Shown here in pieces: positions 35,754-44,530 of a DNA stretch of 64,000 nt. The DNA is from Flavobacterium sp. 9 (GTDB lineage Bacteria > Bacteroidota > Bacteroidia > Flavobacteriales > Flavobacteriaceae), in contig NZ_PEEU01000001.1 of assembly GCF_002754195.1 (NCBI RefSeq), positions 1,054,001 through 1,118,000 on the forward strand. The letters run 5' to 3'. The notes under the pieces are model-generated. The model made no database searches, had not been told where the DNA came from, and saw only the letters and a list, made by a program, of their open reading frames with translations. A program made the position numbers and the translations under genes. Position 1 is the first letter of the stretch; every line of letters begins with the position of its first letter.

Positions 35754-37709
35754 ATGATTATTATGAAAAATTATATACTCCTTTGCTTAACAATCATAAG
35801 TGCTTTTTCATTTAAAAGTTATTCTCAGCAAGCGAAAGTAAACTCTGGTGATAAAAAGTACAATAACTATGCTTATGTTGATGCGATAAAGACGTACGAA
35901 AAAGTAGCCTCAAAAGGATATAAATCTGAGGAAATGTTCAAAAAGCTTGGTAATTCCTATTACTTCAACTCTGAGTTTGACGGCGCAGCAAAATGGTATG
36001 GAGAATTATTTGCAATGAATACCAATGTTGAACCGGAATATTATTACAGATATGCACAATCTCTAAAATCAACCGGACAACTTGATAAAGCAAACAAAAT
36101 TCTTGACGAATTTAATATCAAATACAAAGGCGATAACAGAGGTAGACTTTATAAAGAAGATGTAAATTATCTGGACCAAATCAAAGCAAATTCAGGACGT
36201 TATAAAATTGAAGATGCTGGCGTAAACAGCAAATATTCTGATTATGGTACTACTGTTTACAACAACAAACTGTATTTTGCTTCAGCAAGAGATACCGGTA
36301 ATTTTTCGCAACGCAAACATAAATGGACAGGAGAATACTTTACCAATTTATATAACGCAGATATTGATGCCACGAATAATAGTGCTTCTAAAGTACATAA
36401 ATTCAAAAGTGCCATAAATACTAAATTTCACGAAGCAACACCTGTTTTTACAAAAGATGGCAAAACAGTCTATTTTACAAGAAATAACTATGTAAATGGT
36501 AAAAAAGGAAAAGATGAAAATAAAATTACTTTAGTAAAAATATACAAAGCAACGCTGGAGAATGATGGCAAATGGGGAAATATCACAGAACTGCCATTTG
36601 ATAGCGACAATTATAGTACGGCACATCCTGCACTTAGCCCAGACGAAAAAACACTTTATTTTGCATCAGATATGCCAGGAACAGTAGGACAATCTGATAT
36701 ATATAAAGCAAGTATAGATCCAAGTGGAGGCTACGGAACGCCAGAAAATTTAGGAAAACCTATTAATACCGAAGGAAAAGAAACTTTTCCGTTTGTTACC
36801 AATGAAAAGGAAATTTATTTTGCATCTGACGGACATCCCGGACTTGGTGGTCTTGACGTATTTGTGGGACAAATTGAAGAAGATGGCACTATTACAGGAA
36901 TTGAAAACCTTGGAGCCGACATTAATTCTCCTAAAGATGATTTTGCCTACATCATAGATCCGGTAACACGACTAGGTTATTTTAGTTCTAATAAAGATGG
37001 CGGAATGGGTTCTGATGATATCTATAAATTCCTGGAAACAAAAAGACTAAGATGTATTCAGGAGTTAAACGGAACCATTACAAACTCTGAAACCGGAGCA
37101 ATTTTACCAGGAGCAACAGTCACGTTATATGATATGGGATCAACCACACCAAAGAAAACAGTTACTGCTGATGAAAACGGAAATTATACTTTTGCCGTCG
37201 AATGTGGAAAAAGCTATAATGTAAGAGCCGAAAAAGTTGAATTTTCTACCAAAGAAGTTAACATAACAATTGGAAAACTAACCGGAAAAACAAATCTTCC
37301 AATTGCTTTAGATCCCGAAACTTGCAAAGTAACTGTTGGAGATGATTTAGGAAAATGCTTCAAAATAAAAATGATTTATTTTGACTTAGACAAATCAAAT
37401 ATTCGAACAGAAGCCGCATTAGACTTAGAAAAAATATTGGTTGTATTAAATGACAATCCAACAATGAAATTAGATATTCGCTCACACACAGACAGTCGTG
37501 CATCATTCAAATATAATGAAGCCTTATCTGATCGAAGAGCAAAATCGACAATACAATGGCTTGTTAAAAATGGTGTAGCGCCAAACAGATTAACTGGAAA
37601 AGGTTATGGCGAAACCCAGCTTGTAAACAAATGCGCCGACGATGTTCCTTGTACAGAAGCCGAACATCAGGAAAACAGACGTAGTGAATTCATAATCACT
37701 GCACTATAG
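35754..37709 (+). CDS. TPR-PD40-OmpA family envelope protein
   Basis: 651 residues; the ATG at 35763 (MKNYILLCLTIISAFSFKSY) is an equally good start. After the signal peptide come TPR-like helices (about 25-130; GNSYYFNSEFDGAAKWYGEL), WD40-like PD40 strands (about 160-420; HPALSPDEKTLYFASDMPG, GLDVFVGQIEED), a carboxypeptidase-regulatory-like domain (about 435-505; GTITNSETGAILPGATVTLY) and a C-terminal OmpA domain (about 540-651) with the peptidoglycan-binding motif LDIRSHTDSRASFKYNEALS. It probably tethers the SprF-like barrel or adhesin machinery to the cell wall. This PorP-OmpA pairing recurs across Flavobacteriia beside large T9SS substrates. Confidence 0.92.
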   Translation: MIIMKNYILLCLTIISAFSFKSYSQQAKVNSGDKKYNNYAYVDAIKTYEKVASKGYKSEEMFKKLGNSYYFNSEFDGAAKWYGELFAMNTNVEPEYYYRYAQSLKSTGQLDKANKILDEFNIKYKGDNRGRLYKEDVNYLDQIKANSGRYKIEDAGVNSKYSDYGTTVYNNKLYFASARDTGNFSQRKHKWTGEYFTNLYNADIDATNNSASKVHKFKSAINTKFHEATPVFTKDGKTVYFTRNNYVNGKKGKDENKITLVKIYKATLENDGKWGNITELPFDSDNYSTAHPALSPDEKTLYFASDMPGTVGQSDIYKASIDPSGGYGTPENLGKPINTEGKETFPFVTNEKEIYFASDGHPGLGGLDVFVGQIEEDGTITGIENLGADINSPKDDFAYIIDPVTRLGYFSSNKDGGMGSDDIYKFLETKRLRCIQELNGTITNSETGAILPGATVTLYDMGSTTPKKTVTADENGNYTFAVECGKSYNVRAEKVEFSTKEVNITIGKLTGKTNLPIALDPETCKVTVGDDLGKCFKIKMIYFDLDKSNIRTEAALDLEKILVVLNDNPTMKLDIRSHTDSRASFKYNEALSDRRAKSTIQWLVKNGVAPNRLTGKGYGETQLVNKCADDVPCTEAEHQENRRSEFIITAL

Positions 37710-37742
37710 TTGAAGTTTAGTTAAGATTATTACACTTTTGCC

Positions 37743-37778
37743 AAAGCTGTCTTTTTTTTAAGGCAGCTTTTTTTTTGG
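37743..37778 (+). terminator. Intrinsic terminator of the adhesin operon
   Basis: AAAGCTGTCTT pairs with AAGGCAGCTTT (one G-U), followed by a T-run. Confidence 0.85.
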
Positions 37779-37842
37779 ATCAACACAAAAACCTGTGGAG
37801 AAATTTAAAATATTTTGTATTGACTAATTATTTTAACCGCAA

Positions 37843-38100
37843 TCCCGATAGCTATCGGGAGCAAAGTTTTTTAATACATATGGGATTTTATAAAAATACA
37901 GAGTTCGCAAAGCTTTACCGTTAATCTTGTCTTGCGTATTTTACCGCAAAGCACGCAAAGGTTTTATATTTGCAAGGTTTTATAAAAATACAAAGTTCGC
38001 AAAGCTATATTGATAAAGCTTTGCGAACTTTGCGTTTAATATGCGTAATTCTCGACAAAAAATCTTTGCGTGCTTTGCGGTTAAATTCATCCCTTAATTT
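37843..38100. repeat. Cluster of intergenic repeats (CCCGATAGCTATCGGG and GCAAAGCTTTGCG types)
   Basis: A perfect palindrome TCCCGATAGCTATCGGGA lies at 37843-37860. A ~29-base direct repeat (TTTTATAAAAATACA followed by AGTTCGCAAAGCT) occurs at 37886 and 37978. A hairpin with arms CAAAGTTCGCAAAGCT (37991-38006 and 38017-38032) follows. The gap 37710-38207 has no supported gene. Confidence 0.65.
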
Positions 38101-38207
38101 TTATAGCTCTACAGGTTTCTGTATTGATCCTTTTTTTTGCATAAAAAAAGTCGTTGCAATTCTACGAATTACAACGACAAATAAAAACCAACCAGTCCAA
38201 TATTTTT

Positions 38208-38711
38208 CTATATTCTCGCGAATATATTTGTGTAGTATTTGTTTCCAGTTCTGGGATCAATTGTTACTGATATGCCAAAATGGGTATAGTTTCCTTCGAT
38301 ATTTTTTTTGTGACCAGGGCTTGCAAGCCATGATTGCAGTACAGCATCAGCCGTTTTGTAGTTGTAAGCAACGTTTTCTCCAACGTTTTTAGCACCAAGC
38401 AACTTCATAATATTTTCAGAACGCGCAACAAAATCACTATGATCTACAACAGCTTTTTCGATCATATATTCATTATGCTCCTCGCATTTAGAAGAAATGT
38501 GGTTGATTTTTTGCAATGCATTCAAACCAATACTTACTCGGTAATTGTTTATAGCTTGCATTGTCTCCAGCTCAGAATCATTGTAAGTGTAATTCATCAC
38601 TACTTTTTCCGTCGAGCTGCTATTTTCAGTTCCCTCGGCCGTGTCAGCAGAACATGAGTTCATTGTAACTGAGATTACAATGAACAGCATGGTGCAGATA
38701 ATCTTCTTCAT
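38208..38711 (-). CDS. CAP-domain (SCP/PR-1) lipoprotein
   Basis: 167 residues from the ATG at 38711. The signal sequence MKKIICTMLFIVISVTMNSC has a lipobox-like end with Cys20. The CAP domain spans about 45-165: AINNYRVSIGLNALQ, the His-containing VVDHSDFVARSEN, the GENVAYNY core, and WLASPGHKKNIEGNYTHFGI. Bacterial CAP lipoproteins such as YkwD-type have no settled function; they may bind lipids or act on extracellular matrix. It is monocistronic. Confidence 0.88.
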   Translation of the reverse strand: MKKIICTMLFIVISVTMNSCSADTAEGTENSSSTEKVVMNYTYNDSELETMQAINNYRVSIGLNALQKINHISSKCEEHNEYMIEKAVVDHSDFVARSENIMKLLGAKNVGENVAYNYKTADAVLQSWLASPGHKKNIEGNYTHFGISVTIDPRTGNKYYTNIFARI

Positions 38712-38882
38712 AGTCAATAGCATGTTAAAATTTTAAAGTAAATGTTGGGGCAAATTCTTTAAACTTATATTTGGATAAATCTTCTTGTTTCTTAAGCCAA
38801 ACGTATTCAATTTATCGTTAAACTACAAAAATAATCGACGAACTACATTATTATTTTATTATTAAATGTAAAATTCTTACAA

Positions 38883-39527
38883 CTACGAAGATAATCGTTC
38901 AATCTTCCATGAAAAATCAGATTGACTTGTATATCGAATTCTGTCATGCAATCTATTAGGTCTTCCTTGCCAAAATTCTACCTCTAAAGGAGTTACTAAA
39001 AATCCTCCCCAGTTTTCAGGTCTCGGAATTGGTTTTCCTTCAAATTCAGCCTCTAGTTTTATTAAATTTTCTTCTAAAAATGCTCTCGACGGAATCACTT
39101 CACTTTGATGAGAAACAATCGCACCAAGTTTACTTCCGTCAGGACGAGAATCAAAATAATTATCCGAAATATTTTCAGAAGTTCTTTCGGCAATTCCTTT
39201 AATGATTACCTGACGTTCCATTTCCTGCCAGAAAAAAGACAAACAAACATGCGGATTTGCAGCAATCGCTTTTCCTTTTTCCGAATCGTAATTTGTATAA
39301 AAAATAAATCCTTCCTCAGAAAATTTCTTCAACAGAACAACTCTCGATTTTGGAAAACCATCCAAACCAATTGTCGAAACCGTCATTGCGTTTACTTCTC
39401 CGCTTGCACCAAAATCTTCCACTTCATGAAACCATCGGTTAAAAAGATTAATTGGATCTTCCGGAATATTACTTTCTAATAATTCACTTTTCTCGTAAGA
39501 CTTTCTATAATTACTTAAATCGTTCAT
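38883..39527 (-). CDS. pdxH: Pyridoxamine 5'-phosphate oxidase
   Basis: 214 residues, the normal PdxH length. Family segments in order: EVNAMTVSTIGLDGFPKSRV and LLKKFSEEGFIFYTNYDSEK (FMN-binding), FWQEMERQVIIKGIAERTS, SHQSEVIPSR, and the C-terminal signature VEFWQGRPNRLHDRIRYTSQ with the substrate/FMN-binding RLHDR. It oxidises PNP or PMP to pyridoxal 5'-phosphate with O2 in the salvage route of vitamin B6. It is a single gene with repeats upstream. Confidence 0.96.
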   Translation of the reverse strand: MNDLSNYRKSYEKSELLESNIPEDPINLFNRWFHEVEDFGASGEVNAMTVSTIGLDGFPKSRVVLLKKFSEEGFIFYTNYDSEKGKAIAANPHVCLSFFWQEMERQVIIKGIAERTSENISDNYFDSRPDGSKLGAIVSHQSEVIPSRAFLEENLIKLEAEFEGKPIPRPENWGGFLVTPLEVEFWQGRPNRLHDRIRYTSQSDFSWKIERLSS

Positions 39528-39570
39528 GACTTTAGATTTTAGATTGTTGATTTTAGATTTTAGAATTTTT

Positions 39571-39685
39571 GTTTCAGGTTTCAGGTTTCAAGTTTCAGGT
39601 TTCAGGTTTGTCAGGCTGAGCGAAGTCGAAGCCCTTCTTGTTATAAAAGCCCTTCTCCCGACGCCTCGGGATCGCTCAGGGTGAC
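39571..39685. repeat. Intergenic repeat: GTTTCAGG tandem plus GTCAGGCTGAGCGAAGTCGA element
   Basis: Tandem GTTTCAGGTTTCAAGTTTCAG runs into TGTCAGGCTGAGCGAAGTCGAAG. An imperfect inverse (CGCTCAGGGTGACA) ends at 39685, forming a long hairpin in the pdxH-rnz gap. It is a repeat type often seen in Flavobacteriia. Confidence 0.6.
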
Positions 39686-39752
39686 ATCTGTAGATTCACA
39701 TTCCAAAGCTTAAAAACTTAGCATCTCAGAACCTCAGTACCTTAGAGCCTTA

Positions 39753-40661
39753 TTAAACAAACTCAAAAGAAACCCCATCATTCCCTAATAAAACATTTGG
39801 GAAAACAGTTTCAGCTTCTTCTTTAAAACGTTCGATTCCGTCATATCTTGTAGAATAATGTCCTAAAACCAAATGTTTTGCGTTTGCTTTCAACGCGATC
39901 TTTGCCGCTTCTATTGCAGTAGAATGTAAAGTTTTTGACGCCAATGCAGCTTCAGATTCCAGAAAAGTAGATTCGTGATACAAAACATCAACATCTTTTA
40001 TAATCGGGATAATGTCTTCCTTATAAGCCGTATCTGAGCAAAACGCATAACTCAATGCAGGAATCGGGTCAAAAGATAATTTCTCATTCTCGATAACCGT
40101 TCCGTCATCAAGCGTTACATTTCCACCGCCTTTTATTTTCTGATAGTATGCCGTATGAATATTGTAATGCTGAACTGCTTCTACATTTAGTTTTCTGTCT
40201 CCCGGTTTTTCCTGAAACAAAAATCCATTTGTATAAACGCGATGTTTCAACGGAATCGTTCTTACAATTACTTTCTGATCTTCAAAAATAACTTCGCTTT
40301 CCTTAGATTCCAATTCATGAAAAAACAAATTATAAGTTGTCCAGGATTCCGTTAGTTTCAACTGAAGAAGAATAAGTTCTTTGATTCCTTTTGGTCCGTA
40401 AATATGTAAATCAGTTGTTCTTCCTAAAAGAGAAAAAGTCGAAATAGTCCCAATTAATCCGTAAAGATGATCTCCATGCAAATGCGAAATAAAAACGTGA
40501 TTTATCTTTGAGAATTTAATCTTGTTTTTACGTAATTGTACCTGAGTTCCTTCGCCACAATCAATTAAAAACATTTTGTTCTTAATTTCTAAAACCTGCG
40601 AAGTTGGGTTGGTAAGTGTTCTGGGAGTTGCGGCATAACAGCCGAGTATGGTAAGCTTCAA
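39753..40661 (-). CDS. rnz: Ribonuclease Z
   Basis: 302 residues, the short RNase Z form. Metallo-beta-lactamase motifs are FISHLHGDHLYGL (HxHxDH, about residues 58-66), the later aspartate in FCSDTAYKEDI, and the C-terminal His in LVLGHYSTRYDGIERF. It cleaves the 3' trailer of tRNA precursors using two zinc ions. The start MKLTILGCYAATPR is typical. The 192-base gap upstream holds AT-rich repeats. Confidence 0.95.
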   Translation of the reverse strand: MKLTILGCYAATPRTLTNPTSQVLEIKNKMFLIDCGEGTQVQLRKNKIKFSKINHVFISHLHGDHLYGLIGTISTFSLLGRTTDLHIYGPKGIKELILLQLKLTESWTTYNLFFHELESKESEVIFEDQKVIVRTIPLKHRVYTNGFLFQEKPGDRKLNVEAVQHYNIHTAYYQKIKGGGNVTLDDGTVIENEKLSFDPIPALSYAFCSDTAYKEDIIPIIKDVDVLYHESTFLESEAALASKTLHSTAIEAAKIALKANAKHLVLGHYSTRYDGIERFKEEAETVFPNVLLGNDGVSFEFV

Positions 40662-40853
40662 TTTTTTTGTTTATTTGATTATTTGTTAAATCGTTTAATC
40701 GTAGAAAACTAAAATCTTAAGTAAAATCGATTAAACATTTAAACAAATTTAGCTTATAATAGTTACATCGTAAAATATTATAAGTCGAGTAAATCAATTA
40801 AACATCATATAAAATCGATTAAACAGCTAAACAAATAAAAAATTAAACCAATT
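40662..40853. repeat. AT-rich gap with repeated TCGATTAAACA words
   Basis: AATCGATTAAACA-type words occur at about 40726 and 40814, with related forms (ATCAATTAAACA near 40793, inverse TTTAATCG near 40696). The same words fill the pyrR-pyrB gap at 42250-42345. No gene is seen. Confidence 0.4.
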
Positions 40854-41186
40854 TTAAAAACCTAAGTCTCTTTCGATTTCTTCCATTTCGATAATATCGT
40901 GTGCTTCCAAAAGTGAAGGAACTACAACCAATTTATCAGAAATAGCATTAAAGTCAAGATCAGAAACTACAATTACAAACGATTTTTTGGCTTTCTTTTG
41001 TTGCTTCGAAAGCGGTAAAAAAAGTTTCAAATCACCTTCTGCCAATTGAGCATTTGATGATAAATCGATTATAATATTTTGTTTTTCAAAGGTTTTAAAC
41101 TGCTGCGTCACTTTCTCCAAAAAAGAATTAAAATCTCCCTGGGTATCTTTAATCGTAACGGTATGTCCTTTTTGATCTACTTTCAT
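40854..41186 (-). CDS. STAS-like protein next to RNase Z
   Basis: 110 residues. The pattern MKVDQKGHTVTIKDTQGD, then ENIIIDLSS-type strand QNIIIDLSSNAQLAEGDLKL, then KSFVIVVSDLDFNAISDKLV fits an anti-sigma-antagonist/STAS fold. It lacks the phosphorylatable Ser-containing motif of SpoIIAA. In some annotations proteins of this family inherit the name ribonuclease Z from the neighbour, but no metallo-beta-lactamase motif exists here. It is on the rnz strand, 192 bases upstream. The function is unknown. Confidence 0.75.
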   Translation of the reverse strand: MKVDQKGHTVTIKDTQGDFNSFLEKVTQQFKTFEKQNIIIDLSSNAQLAEGDLKLFLPLSKQQKKAKKSFVIVVSDLDFNAISDKLVVVPSLLEAHDIIEMEEIERDLGF

Positions 41187-41234
41187 TTTATTATATATAG
41201 GCTCTGTTTTCGAGAGCTAAGGTACGTTTTTTTT

Positions 41235-41309
41235 GTTTCAGGTTTCAAGTTTCAGGTTTCAAGTTTGTCAAGCTTAACGTCCCACAACGTGAAACCTGAA
41301 ACTTGAAAC
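41235..41309. repeat. Hairpin built of GTTTCAAGTTTCAGGTTTCA repeats
   Basis: Tandem GTTTCAGG/GTTTCAAG words are followed by an exact 20-base inverse (TGAAACCTGAAACTTGAAAC) at 41290-41309. Same word set as 39571. It lies upstream of the STAS-like gene, after the end of pyrB. Confidence 0.65.
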
Positions 41310-41319
41310 AATTTAAACT

Positions 41320-42246
41320 TTACTGAATCTTAGAAGCCAATAAATAAATCACTGCCATTCTGATCGCAACACCATTCTCAACCTGATTTAAAATCACCGA
41401 ATGATCAGAATCTGCCACTTCAGATGTAATCTCTACTCCTCTATTGATTGGTCCCGGGTGCATGATTACGATTTCTTTTCCAAGAGAATCCAGCAAAGGT
41501 TTATCTACACCATATTGTTGTGCGTATTCACGTGTTGAAGGGAAAAAGTTGACATCCATACGTTCGTTCTGAACACGAAGCATATTGGCAACATCACACC
41601 ATTCTAATGCTTTTCTTAAATTTGGTTCAACCGTAACACCAAGCGATTCTATATATCTTGGAATCAATGTTTTTGGTCCGCAAACTTTAACCTCAGCGCC
41701 TTGCATTTGCAAAGCATATATATTTGATAAGGCAACTCTCGAATGCAGAATATCACCCACAATTACCACTTTTTTTCCGGCTACATCACCCAGTTTTTCT
41801 CTAATCGAATAACTGTCTAATAAAGCCTGAGTTGGATGTTCGTGTGCTCCGTCTCCGGCATTTACAATACTTGCTTTGACATTTTTAGATAAAAAATAAG
41901 CCGCTCCGGGATTAGAGTGGCGCATTACAACCATATCAACTTTCATTGATAGAATATTGTTTACAGTATCAATCAGGGTTTCTCCTTTTTTAACAGAAGA
42001 CTGAGCTGCCGAAAAACTAATAACATCGGCAGATAAACGTTTCTGTGCTAATTCGAAAGAAAGTTTAGTTCTCGTACTGTTTTCAAAAAATATATTGGCA
42101 ATCGTAATATCTCGTAATGAAGGAACTTTTTTAATAGGTCGGTTAATGACTTCTTTAAAATGATCGGCAGTTTCAAAAATCAGGTTAATATCATTCTCGT
42201 TGATATATTTAATTCCTAATAAGTGATTTACGCTTAATTCTTTCAT
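41320..42246 (-). CDS. pyrB: Aspartate carbamoyltransferase catalytic subunit
   Basis: 308 residues. The carbamoyl-phosphate-binding motif is FENSTRTKLSFELAQ (about 53-67), the catalytic segment is EHPTQALLDSYSI (about 137-149), and the aspartate-binding region is MHPGPINRGVEI near 264. It catalyses the first committed step of pyrimidine synthesis. It lies 99 bases downstream of pyrR on the same strand, with hairpins in between, so it is probably co-transcribed with and controlled by PyrR. No regulatory subunit (pyrI) is present. Confidence 0.96.
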   Translation of the reverse strand: MKELSVNHLLGIKYINENDINLIFETADHFKEVINRPIKKVPSLRDITIANIFFENSTRTKLSFELAQKRLSADVISFSAAQSSVKKGETLIDTVNNILSMKVDMVVMRHSNPGAAYFLSKNVKASIVNAGDGAHEHPTQALLDSYSIREKLGDVAGKKVVIVGDILHSRVALSNIYALQMQGAEVKVCGPKTLIPRYIESLGVTVEPNLRKALEWCDVANMLRVQNERMDVNFFPSTREYAQQYGVDKPLLDSLGKEIVIMHPGPINRGVEITSEVADSDHSVILNQVENGVAIRMAVIYLLASKIQ

Positions 42247-42295
42247 TTTTTATTGTTTAATTGTTTTGTTGTTTAATCGTTTATTTGTTAAAATA

Positions 42296-42336
42296 TTTAA
42301 TCGGGGGTTTTTCCGATTAAACAATTAACCGGTTAA
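42296..42336 (-). promoter_or_regulatory. Hairpins in the pyrR-pyrB gap, possible attenuator
   Basis: TTTAATCGG/CCGATTAAA arms (42296-42304 and 42313-42321) and an adjacent palindrome TTAACCGGTTAA (42325-42336) share the ATTAAAC words of the gap. Their position suggests attenuation or RNA processing, but similar words occur upstream of rnz, so they may simply be dispersed repeats. Confidence 0.35.
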
Positions 42337-42345
42337 CCGATTAAA

Positions 42346-42885
42346 CTAATTCGTCACTAAGTGAACAACATCTTCACCATCATTTTCTTTCCAGCTCACT
42401 TTTACTTTTTCGCCATTAATAGCATCGACCTGACGACCGCGATAATCGGGCTGAATAGGTAAATTACGGCTAAAACGTCTGTCGATTAGAACCAGTAATT
42501 CAATTTCTGAAGGTCTTCCAAAAGATTGAATTGCAGTTAAAGCTGAACGAATGCTTCGTCCGGTAAACAAAACGTCATCAATAAAAATGACTTTTTTGTT
42601 TTCGACTATAAAGTTGATTTGGGTTTTATTTGCTTCAAGCGGTTTATCAGTTCTACGGAAATCATCTCTAAAAAAAGTAATATCCAGATAACCCAAAGAG
42701 ATTTCGGGTGTTTTGTATTCGCTTTCTAAAATTTGTTTTAAACGCTCCGCCAAAAAAACACCTCTCGGCTGAATCCCAATTAAAATTGTATCGGAGAAAT
42801 CAAGATGTTTTTCGATTAACTGACAAGCCAAACGATGGAGTATGATAGTAACTTCTTTTGAATTAAGTAATACTTTTTGGCTCAT
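42346..42885 (-). CDS. pyrR: PyrR: pyrimidine regulator / uracil phosphoribosyltransferase
   Basis: 179 residues from the ATG at 42885 (MSQKVLLNSKEVTIILHRLA); an upstream in-frame start at 42912 is less likely. The PRPP loop is KKVIFIDDVLFTGRSIRSAL (about 98-117), and the ends LIGIQPRGVFLAERL and LVLIDRRFSRNLPIQPDYRG are typical of PyrR. In Bacillus PyrR binds UMP and pyr mRNA to attenuate transcription and has weak UPRTase activity; in Flavobacteriia it commonly precedes pyrB, as here. Confidence 0.95.
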   Translation of the reverse strand: MSQKVLLNSKEVTIILHRLACQLIEKHLDFSDTILIGIQPRGVFLAERLKQILESEYKTPEISLGYLDITFFRDDFRRTDKPLEANKTQINFIVENKKVIFIDDVLFTGRSIRSALTAIQSFGRPSEIELLVLIDRRFSRNLPIQPDYRGRQVDAINGEKVKVSWKENDGEDVVHLVTN

Positions 42886-42909
42886 AATTAGTTGTAATGT
42901 TTGGTTGGG

Positions 42910-42917
42910 CAAATATA
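42910..42917 (-). promoter_or_regulatory. TATATTTG -7 box of pyrR
   Basis: CAAATATA on the plus strand reads TATATTTG on the minus strand, 25 bases before the pyrR ATG. No well spaced TTG is visible. Confidence 0.35.
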
Positions 42918-43162
42918 CAAAATCAGAATTTATTTGTTGGGGTGTTGGGAAGGGAAATATTTTTTTTTGATTTGGGTGAGAGATTTAGTATTGAGAAGCA
43001 AGTTGCTTTTAAAGATAGGTCTTGCACTAATAAAATATTTTTAAATTACGGTTTTCCGTATAAATTTTCTATTTTAGATTTCTATTTTTGAAAAAACTGA
43101 ATAAACATCTAACAATCTACAACGACATGTTATAATTTAGTATAATTTAAAACGAAAACAGC

Positions 43163-44530
43163 ATGCTAAAAACTAGAATTACTAGATTTAAAATTTTTAA
43201 ATTATTTGGATATCAAGACGTCGATATTGACTTCAGTGATAGATACAAGATTTTAATTGGTGAAAATGGATTAGGAAAAACTACCATTCTTAATGCTCTA
43301 TATTTTTTATTAGATAAAAAGTTTAAAAAATTAAATAATTTAAAATTTGAATCGATTGAATTAACATTTGGTAATAAAAGTAAAATATCATTTACCAAAA
43401 GTGACTTAAACTTTTTTATTGAAGGTAGAAGTAGAAATCAAGAGAGTCATTTCTTTCAACTTTTAAGAGATAAAATAACGAAAGACAATATTAATACATT
43501 CAAAAAAATAATTTTAGATAAAAATATCAATGAATTAGCCAAACGAATAAGTGTTAGTGAGCAACTTAACAAGATAGACATTAAAATAAATGCTCCTACA
43601 AAATTCATATATGATAACATTACAAAGTTCATCGAAGAATTTGAAGCAATAAATTTTCAAGGAGTTATTGATATTTTAGATTTAAATATTTCATCAAAAA
43701 TTCTATATTTTCCAACATATAGAAGAATAGAATCTCATATCGAAACACTTAAAATCAAGCGTAATTCACACCAAAGTGTTCAAATATGGGAGGAAGAAGA
43801 TTTTTCTACTTCAAATTTAGATGATAATTTAAAATTTGGAATGGAAGATGTGAAGGAACGTATAGAATATTTAACTGAAGAAATCAGAGAAATGTCTCTA
43901 TTGGGATTTTCTGAAATTACTGGAGATCTATTAAGTCAATTATCTAATGAATTTAAAAACTATACTTTAAAAAATAAAGTTGATAACAAAAATTTACAAA
44001 TTATACTAGATAGAGTTGGTAATTCAATTAGCGAGGTTGATAAAGAAAATATAAAAAATTACATAAAATCTGGTGACAAAAATAACAAGGGATTATTATA
44101 TTTAATTGATAAATTAATTGATTTATACAATGACCAATAAATTCTAGATGTCTCAATTAAAAATTTTGCAGATACTTGTAATAATTATTTAAATTTAAAA
44201 CAATTTGTATATGATGAAAGTTCAGTATCTCTAAAAATCTTCAGATCTAATTCTACTGATGAAATTGAACTTGAACAATTATCATCAGGTGAAAAACAAA
44301 TAGTTTCACTTTTCTCTAAGATTTATTTAGAGCTTGATAAGTCCTTTATTATATTATTTGACGAACCAGAACTTTCTCTTTCTATTTATTGGCAACAAAG
44401 ATTGTTAACCGATATTTTAGACTCAAAAAAATGCAATTTTTTACTTACTGTTACTCATTCCCCTTTTATTTATGACAATCAATTGGAAAATTACGCCTTT
44501 GGTTTAACTGATTATATTAAATTTAACTAA
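43163..44530 (+). pseudogene. AriA-like AAA/ABC-type ATPase (PARIS), interrupted by an in-frame TAA
   Basis: The frame encodes 325 residues to TAA at 44138-44140 and then continues in the same frame for 129 more residues to TAA at 44528-44530 (455 codons in all, a normal AriA size). The first part has Walker A GENGLGKT (residues 33-40) and long coiled segments. The second part has the ABC signature LSSGEKQIVSLFSKI, Walker B FIILFDEPELSLS and the switch-region TVTHSPFIYD. The second part contains no in-frame ATG or GTG, so independent translation is unlikely. A truncated product would lack signature and Walker B and could not hydrolyse ATP normally. It is adjacent to a DUF4435 gene with no gap, the PARIS gene order. 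One substitution (for example AAA or CAA to TAA) explains the stop; a sequencing error is possible. Confidence 0.8.

Noticed and set aside
37970..38392. 140-residue plus-strand ORF over the repeat cluster and the CAP gene 3' end
   Set aside because: It is built from intergenic repeats and antisense of the CAP-domain gene.
43163..44530. Two separate genes reading of the split ATPase
   Set aside because: The second part lacks any ATG or GTG in frame and completes the ATPase motifs missing from the first, so one interrupted gene is the simpler account.
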